Assembly (NCBI GenBank): GCA_947631305.1
Contig: CANRKV010000058.1
Location: 1-8,966 of the forward strand
Origin: an uncultured Jeotgalicoccus sp.
GTDB taxonomy: Bacteria > Bacillota > Bacilli > Staphylococcales > Salinicoccaceae
Length of the DNA: 8,966 bases
Direction: 5' to 3'
The stretch's first letter is position 1. The number at the start of each line of letters is the position of its first letter. The notes beneath the pieces were generated by a model. It made no database searches, was not told the origin of the DNA, and was given only the letters and a program-made list of their open reading frames with translations. The translations under genes and the position numbers were made by a program. Positions 1-7,003 of this stretch are shown here, in pieces.

Positions 1-33
1 AAAAAAACCGAAACAACAAAAGTTGTTCCGGTT
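1..33 (-). terminator. Intrinsic terminator of ytkD
   Basis: Read on the minus strand, arms AACCGGAACAAC (33-22) and GTTGTTTCGGTT (17-6) form a 12-bp stem with a single G-U wobble around a TTTT loop, followed by a T run that reaches the window edge. On the plus strand the wobble becomes an A-C mismatch and no T run follows, so the element is oriented for ytkD, whose stop codon lies 8 bp upstream of the stem. Confidence 0.9.
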
Positions 34-41
34 CACACTCA

Positions 42-500
42 TTACTGACAGCCGTTTTCTCTGACTTCGTTATATAAATAAACAACACAGTCATCTTTCA
101 AGAGCAGGCTTTTATCTGCATCTTTGATGTCTTCAATATGATTAACCAGCATCGGACCGTTAGTTTCGTGGTAGTGTTTCAATTGATCCAGCCGTTCGAT
201 GTTACAGCAGAATGCTGCTTTACTGAATGTATTATCACCATCATGAACAGTGTATGTACCGACAAAATGCAGGTTTCCTACCAAACCGCCGGTTTCTTCA
301 TAGAGTTCACGCTGTGCGCCTTCGACGAGGGATTCACCTTCATCCACTTTACCGCCCGGAAATTCGAGCCCGCGTTCTTTATGGTTTGTCAGTAAAAACT
401 GACCGTTAAACTTAGGAATAATCAGGACATGTTTCGTATTTTCAACATAACTGTTTTCCAATGTGACACGTCTGCCTTCATAATCAGTAAATGTTTTCAT
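42..500 (-). CDS. ytkD: Nudix nucleoside triphosphatase YtkD
   Basis: A 152-residue cytoplasmic Nudix hydrolase. The Nudix box is intact: G50, E56, R64-E65, E68-E69 and G71 fit GX5EX7REUXEEXG, with the metal-binding glutamates present; the usual final hydrophobic residue is glycine (G72). The flanking text, with LLTNHKERG-like residues and EFPGG before the box and a NGPML segment after it (about 115-119), resembles my recollection of Bacillus subtilis YtkD, a family of about 158 aa that hydrolyses oxidised or canonical (d)NTPs such as 8-oxo-dGTP. Substrate is therefore inferred from the family. The start at 500 is chosen because AGGAGG lies 7 nt upstream; a GTG at 521 would place that ribosome binding site inside the gene. 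It diverges from yidD and has its own terminator, so it is probably monocistronic. Confidence 0.88.
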   Translation of the reverse strand: MKTFTDYEGRRVTLENSYVENTKHVLIIPKFNGQFLLTNHKERGLEFPGGKVDEGESLVEGAQRELYEETGGLVGNLHFVGTYTVHDGDNTFSKAAFCCNIERLDQLKHYHETNGPMLVNHIEDIKDADKSLLLKDDCVVYLYNEVRENGCQ

Positions 501-507
501 GTATAAT

Positions 508-513
508 CCTCCT
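508..513 (-). promoter_or_regulatory. Ribosome binding site fixing the ytkD start
   Basis: The plus-strand text CCTCCT reads AGGAGG on the minus strand and ends 7 nt before the ATG at 500. It decides for that ATG over the in-frame GTG at 521. Confidence 0.85.
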
Positions 514-515
514 AG

Positions 516-544
516 TTGCACTCATTCGGATATCAGCTTACAAT
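516..544 (+). promoter_or_regulatory. Probable SigA-type promoter of yidD
   Basis: TTGCAC (516-521) and TACAAT (539-544) are separated by exactly 17 bp. The -10 box matches consensus at 5 of 6 positions and the -35 box at 3 of 6 (the TTG core). The predicted transcription start near 551 leaves a leader of about 25 nt before the yidD ATG. The -35 box abuts the ytkD ribosome binding site on the other strand, so the divergent initiation regions overlap. Predicted from sequence only. Confidence 0.55.
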
Positions 545-563
545 AGTTGTATTAATTTTAAAA

Positions 564-568
564 GGTGA
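564..568 (+). promoter_or_regulatory. Ribosome binding site fixing the yidD start
   Basis: GGTGA within AAAGGTGATG lies 7 nt before the ATG at 576. It supports that start over the in-frame TTG at 516, which would add 20 residues unlike the family and lies inside the promoter. Confidence 0.7.
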
Positions 569-575
569 TGCTGCA

Positions 576-809
576 ATGAAAAAAGTATTGATCGGCTCCG
601 TTCATTTTTACCAGAAACATATTTCTCCAATGTCACCGCCCTCTTGCCGGTTCTATCCGACGTGTTCAAATTATGCTCTTGAGGCAGTTGCTGAACATGG
701 TTCTTTAAAGGGCAGCTTTATGGCAACGAAACGCATTTTAAAATGCCATCCTTTCCACGAAGGCGGTTTTGATCCGGTTCCTGTAAACAAAAAGAAAAAG
801 CAGCAGTAA
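576..809 (+). CDS. yidD: Membrane protein insertion efficiency factor YidD
   Basis: A 77-residue protein, the normal size for the YidD family (about 70-85 aa). The family signature is complete: an N-terminal amphipathic stretch (1-18), the ISP...PPSCRFYPTCSNY core (16-33), EAV..HG..KG (36-46), RILKCHP (53-59) and GGFDPVP (63-69), with conserved cysteines at 24, 30 and 57. The tail is short and basic (NKKKKQQ). YidD is a peripheral inner-face membrane protein thought to help YidC/Sec-dependent insertion; in many bacteria it sits between rnpA and yidC, but here it lies beside ytkD and menE. It converges on menE with only 29 bp between stop codons, and I see no clear hairpin terminator in that gap. 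Confidence 0.93.
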   Translation: MKKVLIGSVHFYQKHISPMSPPSCRFYPTCSNYALEAVAEHGSLKGSFMATKRILKCHPFHEGGFDPVPVNKKKKQQ

Positions 810-838
810 TTGTATTTCTTATTAGTCCATACCTGTAT

Positions 839-2209
839 TTAACGGTTTAGAAACATTTTTTGGTTCTGACTCCGGGAAATTTTTCCGGTCGATGTCATAA
901 TAATTTTATCGACGTAATGAATTTCTTTCGGCAGCTTGTATTTCGCCAGATGCTCGCTTAAATGGTTCAGGAGCAATGCTTCATCGACTTTTTCTTCTAA
1001 AAGCAGCACAGGCACACTGCCCCATTCATCGTTATCTTTTTTAATGACAACACAGCGGTCCACGCCGCTGATCAGATATACTGCATCTTCAATTTCTTTC
1101 GGATAAATATTCTCACCGCCGCTGATAATCAGATCAGTACGTCTGTCCAGAATATATAAGTAACCTTCATCATCAATTTCCGCAAGGTCTCCTGTATTAA
1201 AATATCCGTCTTCCAATTTTAAATCCGCATTTAAGTAATCACTGACAACACTGTCGCCTTTAATTAATAACTCATCGGTCCCCGGGTCTGTTTTTATATC
1301 ATAACCCTCCACATTACCGACAGCTCCGGTTAAAATCCTGTCATCCTTAGAAGAGATTTGAACAATTTGAGAGCATGTTTCAGTCATGCCGAATGAATTA
1401 TATACCGGCAGATCTTTTTCAATCGCTTCTTTTAAAAGTGACGGTGTTGTACTCGCACCGCCCAGCAGCAATCCTTTAAGGTGGTGTGTGCCTTCCATCG
1501 TCATTAAACGCTTCAGCATTACAGGCACCATACTCGTGTGAGTGACTTTATCTTCTTCTAAGATGTTCCAGACACGCTTTTCATCAAATTTATTTTCAAC
1601 GATTAACGTACAGCCCGTCATTACCGTTCTGAACAGTATCGACAGCCCTGAAATATGAAAAATCGGATTGACCATGAGCCAGGTGCTGTCACTGTCATAG
1701 TCAAAATGCTGCTGACAGTTACTGTGTGATGCTGCATGGTTTTTATACGTCTGCGGCACTGCTTTCGCGCGTCCCGTCGTTCCTGACGTAAACATAATCG
1801 ACAGGATATCATCCGGCTCAGGTTTATTGACGATAAAGGTCTGTGTCTCAAGCTCAAATAAATCATCATACTGAATCACTTCGACACCTGAAATATCCAC
1901 CGGCAATGTTGTAATAACCGTTGTGACTGACACATCTTTCAGCTGAGTACTGAGCTCAGCTGATGTCAGCCGCGTGTTCAGCATAACCATCTCCACGCCG
2001 AGCATCATCAGACCGTGAATCAGCTTAACCGATTCCAGCGAGTTGTCGATATATAGACCGACGCGTTTTAGTTTGAGCGACTGCATATGTGTGCCGAGAG
2101 AATGTGCATGCATATACAGCATCTGATACGTCAGAGATTCATTATTGTATTTAACAGCAATGTTATCAGGATAAGTGAAACTTGCTGTTTCAAGCCATTT
2201 ATAAGACAT
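839..2209 (-). CDS. menE: o-Succinylbenzoate-CoA ligase MenE
   Basis: A 456-residue ATP-dependent acyl-CoA ligase of the adenylate-forming (ANL) superfamily that activates o-succinylbenzoate to OSB-CoA, the substrate of MenB. Visible motifs in order: the P-loop-like TSGTTGRAK (141-149), NPIFHISG (181-188), LLLGGAS (247-253), FGMTET (273-278), YFNTGDLA (336-343), LDRRTDLIISGGENIYP (354-370) at the domain hinge, and C-terminal TSTGKISR (439-446), whose K443 is the expected catalytic lysine. Length and motif set are normal for MenE. The start is supported by GAGGTG (2220-2215), 5 nt from the ATG. It is last in the men run, but a terminator-like hairpin separates it from menB. menC, often its partner, does not follow; yidD converges instead. 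Another acyl-CoA ligase activity is unlikely given the men context. Confidence 0.93.
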   Translation of the reverse strand: MSYKWLETASFTYPDNIAVKYNNESLTYQMLYMHAHSLGTHMQSLKLKRVGLYIDNSLESVKLIHGLMMLGVEMVMLNTRLTSAELSTQLKDVSVTTVITTLPVDISGVEVIQYDDLFELETQTFIVNKPEPDDILSIMFTSGTTGRAKAVPQTYKNHAASHSNCQQHFDYDSDSTWLMVNPIFHISGLSILFRTVMTGCTLIVENKFDEKRVWNILEEDKVTHTSMVPVMLKRLMTMEGTHHLKGLLLGGASTTPSLLKEAIEKDLPVYNSFGMTETCSQIVQISSKDDRILTGAVGNVEGYDIKTDPGTDELLIKGDSVVSDYLNADLKLEDGYFNTGDLAEIDDEGYLYILDRRTDLIISGGENIYPKEIEDAVYLISGVDRCVVIKKDNDEWGSVPVLLLEEKVDEALLLNHLSEHLAKYKLPKEIHYVDKIIMTSTGKISRSQNQKMFLNR

Positions 2210-2220
2210 TACTTCACCTC

Positions 2221-2246
2221 AAAAACACCCATCATAGACGGGTGTT
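2221..2246 (-). terminator. Terminator-like hairpin between menB and menE
   Basis: On the minus strand AACACCC (2246-2240) pairs perfectly with GGGTGTT (2230-2224) around a 9-nt loop, and the T run is five bases of which two sit in the stem. It begins 20 nt past the menB stop. The menE Shine-Dalgarno (GAGGTG, 2220-2215) starts immediately after the T run, so the structure is both a candidate intrinsic terminator or attenuator and a possible modulator of menE translation. The stem and T run are short, so termination is probably partial. The plus-strand reading lacks a sensible gene to terminate. Confidence 0.6.
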
Positions 2247-2266
2247 ATATTTTAAAACTATGAAAT

Positions 2267-3085
2267 TTACGGGAATTTAGGGAATTGATCGAAGTTCGGT
2301 TCACGTTTTTCTTTAAACGCGTCACGGCCTTCTTTCGCTTCGTCTGTAGTGTAATACAGAAGCGTTGCATCTCCTGCGAGCTGCTGCAGTCCAGCAAGTC
2401 CGTCTGTATCAGCATTCATCGATGCTTTTAAGAAACGAAGTGCAGTTGGTGAGTGCTGTAAAATATCTTCACACCATTCAACAGTTTCATCTTCAAGACG
2501 CTCTAAAGGTACAACTGTGTTAACTAAGCCCATGTCCAGCGCTTCCTGTGCGTCGTACTGGCGGCACAGGTACCAGATTTCACGTGCTTTTTTGTGGCCG
2601 ACGATACGTGCTAAGTAGCCTGAACCGTAACCGGCATCAAATGAACCGACTTTAGGACCAGTCTGGCCGAATCTTGCATTATCAGCAGCAATTGTTAAGT
2701 CACATACGACGTGCAGCACATGTCCGCCGCCGATTGCGTAACCTGCAACCATTGCGATAACCGGTTTAGGAATAACACGGATTAAACGCTGTAAATCAAG
2801 TACGTTTAGACGTGGCACGTCATCTGAGCCAACATATCCGCCGTGGCCCCGTTTTTTCTGGTCTCCGCCTGAACAGAATGCAAGGTCGCCCTCACCTGTT
2901 AAAATAATTACGCCTACACGCTGATCGTCGCGCGCGCGGGTAAATGCGTCGATCATTTCTGCAACAGTATCCGGTGTAAATGCGTTGCGCACTTCCGGAC
3001 GGTTGATTGTTACTTTAGCAATACCATTATAAAATTCATATTTAATTTCATTATATTCTTTAACTGTTTCCCAAACTCTAGTCAT
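2267..3085 (-). CDS. menB: 1,4-Dihydroxy-2-naphthoyl-CoA synthase MenB
   Basis: A 272-residue crotonase-fold enzyme that performs the intramolecular Claisen ring closure of OSB-CoA to DHNA-CoA. Visible features: NRPEVRNAF (28-36), oxyanion-hole region CSGGDQKKRGHGGY (71-84), YAIGGGH (116-122), QTGPKVGSFDAGYGSGY (141-157), CRQYDAQEALDMGLVN (174-189) and the C-terminal YYTTDEAKEGRDAF (244-257). Gly143, where M. tuberculosis MenB has a catalytic Asp (D185), marks it as the type I class known to use bicarbonate as the base; S148, D150 and Y245 match the other active-site positions. Its ATG overlaps the menH stop as ATGA, and an excellent AGAGGAGG (3100-3093) lies 7 nt upstream, inside menH. The sequence is very close to staphylococcal and Bacillus MenB as I recall them. 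Confidence 0.97.
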   Translation of the reverse strand: MTRVWETVKEYNEIKYEFYNGIAKVTINRPEVRNAFTPDTVAEMIDAFTRARDDQRVGVIILTGEGDLAFCSGGDQKKRGHGGYVGSDDVPRLNVLDLQRLIRVIPKPVIAMVAGYAIGGGHVLHVVCDLTIAADNARFGQTGPKVGSFDAGYGSGYLARIVGHKKAREIWYLCRQYDAQEALDMGLVNTVVPLERLEDETVEWCEDILQHSPTALRFLKASMNADTDGLAGLQQLAGDATLLYYTTDEAKEGRDAFKEKREPNFDQFPKFP

Positions 3086-3876
3086 GAGTTATCCTCCTCT
3101 AAGTACTTTCGTACTAAGTTTATGTACGCTTCATAATTTTCAAGATGAATATTGTGACCACAATGTTCAACTATATCCAGTTTAGCACTTTTCAGCCGTT
3201 CTGACATGGATTGTGCTGCTCCGATGAACTTCTTATCTTCACTGCCTGTAATTAAATAAAAATGGTTATCAAGACCGCTTAAATCATCCCAGTAGGACCG
3301 CTGCACACCCGTGCCGTATTTCAACAGGCTGTCTGCCGCTTCAGCCGGAACCTGCTGCAGCCGCTCTTCATGCTGCGCTTTGAGGAGAGACTCGTCAACA
3401 CGCTGCTGAGTCTGAAACAGCGGCATATCCTGCCAGAATTGAAGAAACTCATTATAATCTCTGACAATTGATTTACTGCGTTCCTGGTCGATAAGAAGCC
3501 GTTCAGCTTTCTTCCCGTCGTCAGCAATTCCCGGTGATGCACTTTCTAAAATACATTTCTCAATACGCTCCGGAAATTGAGCAGTTAATGCAAGCGCAGT
3601 CCGTCCGCCCATCGAATAACCGAGCACATCGAAAGTTTTGATCTGGTGACGGTCAGCAATAGCGGCAAGTCCGCCGGCAATATCTTCCATACGGTAATCA
3701 TGTGAAGTACTGTTCGTTCCGCCGAACCCGGGCAAATCGACAAGGATGATGTTGCGTAAATCACTTAATCCTTCAGCAAGCCCTCTCATGCTTTCTTTAG
3801 ACGATAAAAACCCGTGCAGGAGCATAATCGTTTTTGGCTGTTTGTTATTAATCAGCTCATAATTAAAATTCAGCAT
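3082..3876 (-). CDS. menH: SHCHC synthase MenH (alpha/beta hydrolase)
   Basis: A 264-residue alpha/beta-hydrolase-fold protein. MenH eliminates pyruvate from SEPHCHC to give SHCHC. The oxyanion region LLHGF is at 19-23, DLPGFG at 47-52, the nucleophile elbow GYSMGG at 86-91 (Ser88), the acid in TGSED at 210-214 (Asp214), and the base in CGHNIH at 239-244 (His241), so the Ser-Asp-His triad is complete. Size matches the family (about 250-270 aa). The start overlaps the end of menD by 14 nt and has only a weak GGTGG ribosome binding site, which suggests translational coupling to menD. The fold alone would allow another hydrolase, but the position between menD and menB makes MenH the clear choice. 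Confidence 0.93.
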   Translation of the reverse strand: MLNFNYELINNKQPKTIMLLHGFLSSKESMRGLAEGLSDLRNIILVDLPGFGGTNSTSHDYRMEDIAGGLAAIADRHQIKTFDVLGYSMGGRTALALTAQFPERIEKCILESASPGIADDGKKAERLLIDQERSKSIVRDYNEFLQFWQDMPLFQTQQRVDESLLKAQHEERLQQVPAEAADSLLKYGTGVQRSYWDDLSGLDNHFYLITGSEDKKFIGAAQSMSERLKSAKLDIVEHCGHNIHLENYEAYINLVRKYLEEDNS

Positions 3877-5530
3877 TATCCACCAGATTTTTAAGCTGCT
3901 GTTTCAGTTCGTTATGACTTTCGAGGTTATGCTCTCTGTCTGTTTTAATCTCGATCATCTGACGGCCTGATTTATTCAGCATGTCTTTTGTTAGTTCATC
4001 AGCATTTTCAATATGAACGTATTCATAATCGTAAAGCTTAGCCGCATGTTCAAAATTCAGATCAAGCGGTGTGCCGAATAATCGCTCGAAGTGCTGTTTA
4101 TGTGCATACTGCGGCAGATAACTGAAAATGTTGCCGCCGTTATTATTAAAAACAATAACCGTAAAGTCGATATTCTCAAGCTTCGCCATTAGGAGACTGT
4201 TAATGTCGTGGTTCATTGACACATCACCAATCAGCATTGTGATTGGTTCTTTCGTTCCGATACCCAGTGCACTTGAAATAACACCGTCGATGCCGTTGGC
4301 ACCGCGATTTGCGAACACATCATGTGTGACACGCGTATCGTAGCGCTCAAAATCCCTGATCGGCATACTGCTCGACAAGAAAAATGTGCGTTCCTCATCT
4401 GTCTCTTGAATAATGTCGTAGACATATCTGCCCTCATCGTCAAACTTCTCTATATGAGTATCAATATAGTTGTTAATATTCTCAGATAAAGAAATGAGGC
4501 GGTCTTTAACATCACTCTTGAAGTCATCGTTAATCATTCCCGGCAGAATTTCATTAACCGTCCCGACATAAGTTTCATCAGGTGTTACGGGGAACGGTTT
4601 AATGTTCTGGAACTCACTGATTAAATACTGCGGTATTGTTGTCTGTTTTAAAAATGCATTCGTCTGTTTAGATGTGACCGGCTCACCGATGCGGATAATA
4701 AAATCAACATTGCTGTTAATATATTCACGGTGCCTGTCGCCGAAGTTCGAAAACATCATATCGTGATTGACGATGCCGTCCTTAACTTCAGTACGTAAAT
4801 TCTGGCGCGGGTCAAAGACCGTAATAATATTGCCCTGTTCAAGAATCGGTTTCAGCGGCGTTAGATCTTCTGCTGTTTCACCGATAATCACTAAACCTGT
4901 CCCCGTTAATTTTTCAATATTCCCCGGTATCGTAATTGCCGGGACTCGCTTTTTCTGTGTGCGTTTAAATAAATCAAGTCGTTCAATATTAGGCATAATC
5001 GGTTCGCGGACCGGAATATTAAAATGCACCGGTCCCATATTAATACCGTTAAAATACTGGCTTGCCTGCAGCACTTTATCGTTAATTAACGATTCCGCAC
5101 TGTCGTGATCATCAGCAATCGGCAGTTCCGTCTGATAGCGGACGAAGTTGCTGTACATATTGTTTTGTTCAATCGCCTGCGGTGCACCCACATTTTTAAG
5201 TTCATGCGGACGGTCCGATGTCAGAACGATTAACGGCAGATGGCTAAGCCCTGCTTCACTGACAGCCGGCGTATAGTTTGCTGCTGCCGTGCCTGAAGTA
5301 CATAGTATCCCTACCGGCTGACGTCTCTTTTTAGTCAGACCAATGGCAAAGTATCCGGCACCCCGTTCGTCAGGATGAATATAAGTCGTAATACCTTCGT
5401 GCAGTTCAGCTGCAATTGCAAGCGGTGTTGAGCGCGAACCCGGGCTGATAACCAGTTCATTCATACCGTGTTCGTACAGTGCATCTATAATACTAAACGT
5501 TTGTACCGTTAGTGCTTGTGTGTAGCTCAT
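3863..5530 (-). CDS. menD: SEPHCHC synthase MenD (ThDP-dependent)
   Basis: A 555-residue thiamine-diphosphate enzyme, the first committed step: it decarboxylates 2-oxoglutarate and adds the product to isochorismate to give SEPHCHC. N-terminal domain: ISPGSRSTP (28-36) and HPDERGAG (52-59), with Glu55 the expected cofactor-activating glutamate, then CTSGTAAANY (77-86), LTSDRPHEL (103-111) and GAPQAI (115-120). C-terminal domain: SMPIRD (388-393), NRGANGIDG (408-416) and the cofactor/Mg motif GDVSMNHD (435-442) to NNNGGNIFSYLPQ (462-474). Length matches the family. A GGAGG ribosome binding site (5544-5540) lies 9 nt upstream inside menF, supporting this start and a 38-nt overlap with menF. MenD of S. 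aureus and M. tuberculosis is known to be inhibited by DHNA; I did not verify the allosteric residues here. Confidence 0.96.
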   Translation of the reverse strand: MSYTQALTVQTFSIIDALYEHGMNELVISPGSRSTPLAIAAELHEGITTYIHPDERGAGYFAIGLTKKRRQPVGILCTSGTAAANYTPAVSEAGLSHLPLIVLTSDRPHELKNVGAPQAIEQNNMYSNFVRYQTELPIADDHDSAESLINDKVLQASQYFNGINMGPVHFNIPVREPIMPNIERLDLFKRTQKKRVPAITIPGNIEKLTGTGLVIIGETAEDLTPLKPILEQGNIITVFDPRQNLRTEVKDGIVNHDMMFSNFGDRHREYINSNVDFIIRIGEPVTSKQTNAFLKQTTIPQYLISEFQNIKPFPVTPDETYVGTVNEILPGMINDDFKSDVKDRLISLSENINNYIDTHIEKFDDEGRYVYDIIQETDEERTFFLSSSMPIRDFERYDTRVTHDVFANRGANGIDGVISSALGIGTKEPITMLIGDVSMNHDINSLLMAKLENIDFTVIVFNNNGGNIFSYLPQYAHKQHFERLFGTPLDLNFEHAAKLYDYEYVHIENADELTKDMLNKSGRQMIEIKTDREHNLESHNELKQQLKNLVDNAEF

Positions 5531-6887
5531 TAGTAGTCGCCTCCAAGACGTTCAACATCGGTGTGAATTTAACTTCCGTCTCTAAAAATTCAGCTTCCGG
5601 ATCCGATCCTTTAACGATGCCGCAGCCGGCAAATAATGTGGCACTGCGTGCAGAAATCAGCATCGAACGGAGTCCGACAGCAAATTCACATTCTTTATCT
5701 TCATGAATAATGCCAAGTGGTGCTGCGTACAGCCCTCTTGTACCGTATTCATGTTCTTTAATATAATCTTTTGCCAGATTCTTCGGCAGGCCGCCTACTG
5801 CTGGTGTCGGATGAATCTGTTTTAATATTTTGAACTCATCCGAATCTTTTTTCAGCATGGCCTGAATCGGTGTAAACAAATGATAAATATATTTATTTTC
5901 CATTAAGAGCGGATTCTTTTTATAATTAAGCCCTTCTGAAAACGGCACGATATCGTTGACGATTGATTCTCTGACGACGCGGTGTTCAAACAGGTTTTTC
6001 TCGTCGTTCAATAAGAACTCTTTCTGAATATTGTTTTCCCGGGTGTCCTCTACGCGCTGAATAGAACCTGCGATTGCATTCGTAGTCAGCTGTTCCCCGT
6101 CGATAGAAAATAGTTTTTCAGGTGTTTTTGATACGAATGTCGATTTGCCTTTTTCGTAGTAAATCGTATACGTATCCGCTTCGTCTTTTAATCGTCTGAT
6201 TAAATACAGACGTTTTGCTTTCGATTCAAAAGTAATGAGTTTTTGACGGGCAAGTACAACTTTTTTAAACTCGTCGTTTAAATTATTTACCGCCTCTTCA
6301 ACGAGCAGTTTCCATTCATTCGGGAAAATATCACGCTTACTTTTAACGACCGGCTTTTCTTTCTCAGTGATTTCAGCACTTTCTATCCCCGACAACACCT
6401 CGTCAATTTCTTCAAGCAGCCCGTCCATATTCAGCTCTGTTTTGCTGCGGGTTAAAAATACTTCATTCTTTTTAAGATCAAACTGCCACTCGGGCAAATG
6501 GAATTCAACCATTTTAAAGTCGTTCCACTCATCGGTCGTGTCCTTATCATCAAATAATGTACCGCCAAATAAGCTCAGTTTTGACTTTAAATCATCTCCG
6601 AGCTTTTCCTGCTGCAGTTTTTGAAACAGCGCTTTTTTGCTGTCTGCTGTCGCTTCAGGCTGAAACTTATCGCGCCACATACTTTCGATATAATTGATGC
6701 CGACAACATTATATGTGCTGTCTTTTGACTTGAACCAATAGCGTGAGCCCTTTGATTCATTAAAATATGTAAATATTTTTTCTTCGTCAATATTATACTC
6801 ATCCATAGGGATATGCAGTGTAAGATATTGCCTGGCAGAATCCAGACTGATATTCTCTATAAATGTTCGAGACGATTGTAATTTCAT
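5493..6887 (-). CDS. menF: Isochorismate synthase MenF
   Basis: A 464-residue chorismate-utilising enzyme that converts chorismate to isochorismate, the entry into menaquinone synthesis. The N-terminal half is variable; the C-terminal catalytic domain carries FKKVVLARQ (207-215, K209 the likely general base), TTNAIAGS (268-275), EKNLFEHRVVRESI (296-309), HPTPAVGGLP (359-368), YGTRGLYAAPLG (381-392) and AGCGIVKGSDPEAEFLETEVK (420-440, cited by its key residues G421, G423, E431, E436 and K440) with the Mg-binding glutamates. Size fits MenF (about 450-470 aa) better than the pathway's relatives DhbC/EntC, and the men context settles it. The ribosome binding site before this ATG is poor (AAAGTAGTG at best), unusual beside its neighbours, and may limit expression of the operon's first gene; the next methionine is residue 28, too deep in the fold to be likely. 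It diverges from menA. Confidence 0.94.
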   Translation of the reverse strand: MKLQSSRTFIENISLDSARQYLTLHIPMDEYNIDEEKIFTYFNESKGSRYWFKSKDSTYNVVGINYIESMWRDKFQPEATADSKKALFQKLQQEKLGDDLKSKLSLFGGTLFDDKDTTDEWNDFKMVEFHLPEWQFDLKKNEVFLTRSKTELNMDGLLEEIDEVLSGIESAEITEKEKPVVKSKRDIFPNEWKLLVEEAVNNLNDEFKKVVLARQKLITFESKAKRLYLIRRLKDEADTYTIYYEKGKSTFVSKTPEKLFSIDGEQLTTNAIAGSIQRVEDTRENNIQKEFLLNDEKNLFEHRVVRESIVNDIVPFSEGLNYKKNPLLMENKYIYHLFTPIQAMLKKDSDEFKILKQIHPTPAVGGLPKNLAKDYIKEHEYGTRGLYAAPLGIIHEDKECEFAVGLRSMLISARSATLFAGCGIVKGSDPEAEFLETEVKFTPMLNVLEATTNELHTSTNGTNV

Positions 6888-7003
6888 GAGTCACACTACT
6901 TTCATCATAATTAGCTTTATTTTATCATTTTTTACCTACTGTGTGTATGGACAAGTCTTAAATATGATAAAATTATAGTCATCATGTTTTAAAGGAGAAA
7001 GTC
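6888..7003 (+). promoter_or_regulatory. Divergent menA/menF control region
   Basis: This AT-rich 116-bp gap must hold promoters for both menA (plus) and the menFDHB run (minus). For menA the best candidate is TGGACA (6948-6953, 5 of 6 to consensus) with AATTAT (6971-6976, 4 of 6) at 17-bp spacing. The same bases read TTGTCC on the minus strand, a possible menF -35, but the best -10 behind it (AATGAT, 6929-6924) is at 19 bp, so the menF promoter is uncertain. An ATGAT/ATCAT pair (6964-6968 and 6981-6985) straddles the menA start-site region and might be an operator, but it is too short to call. The strand given is that of menA. Confidence 0.4.

Noticed and set aside
462..466. Possible loss of a cofactor residue in MenD (NNNGG where some relatives have NNDGG; these are protein residue numbers)
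   Set aside because: As I recall it, E. coli MenD also has NNNGG at this place, so it is normal variation.
501..521. GTG start at 521 for ytkD
   Set aside because: It would make the AGGAGG ribosome binding site of the ATG at 500 part of the coding region, and it has no site of its own.
516..575. N-terminal extension of YidD from a TTG at 516
   Set aside because: The extra 20 residues cross the promoter and ribosome binding site, and the family begins at the ATG at 576.
4767..5108. 113-codon plus-strand open frame inside menD
   Set aside because: It lies wholly antisense to a well-motifed MenD, has no family resemblance and no convincing start signals.
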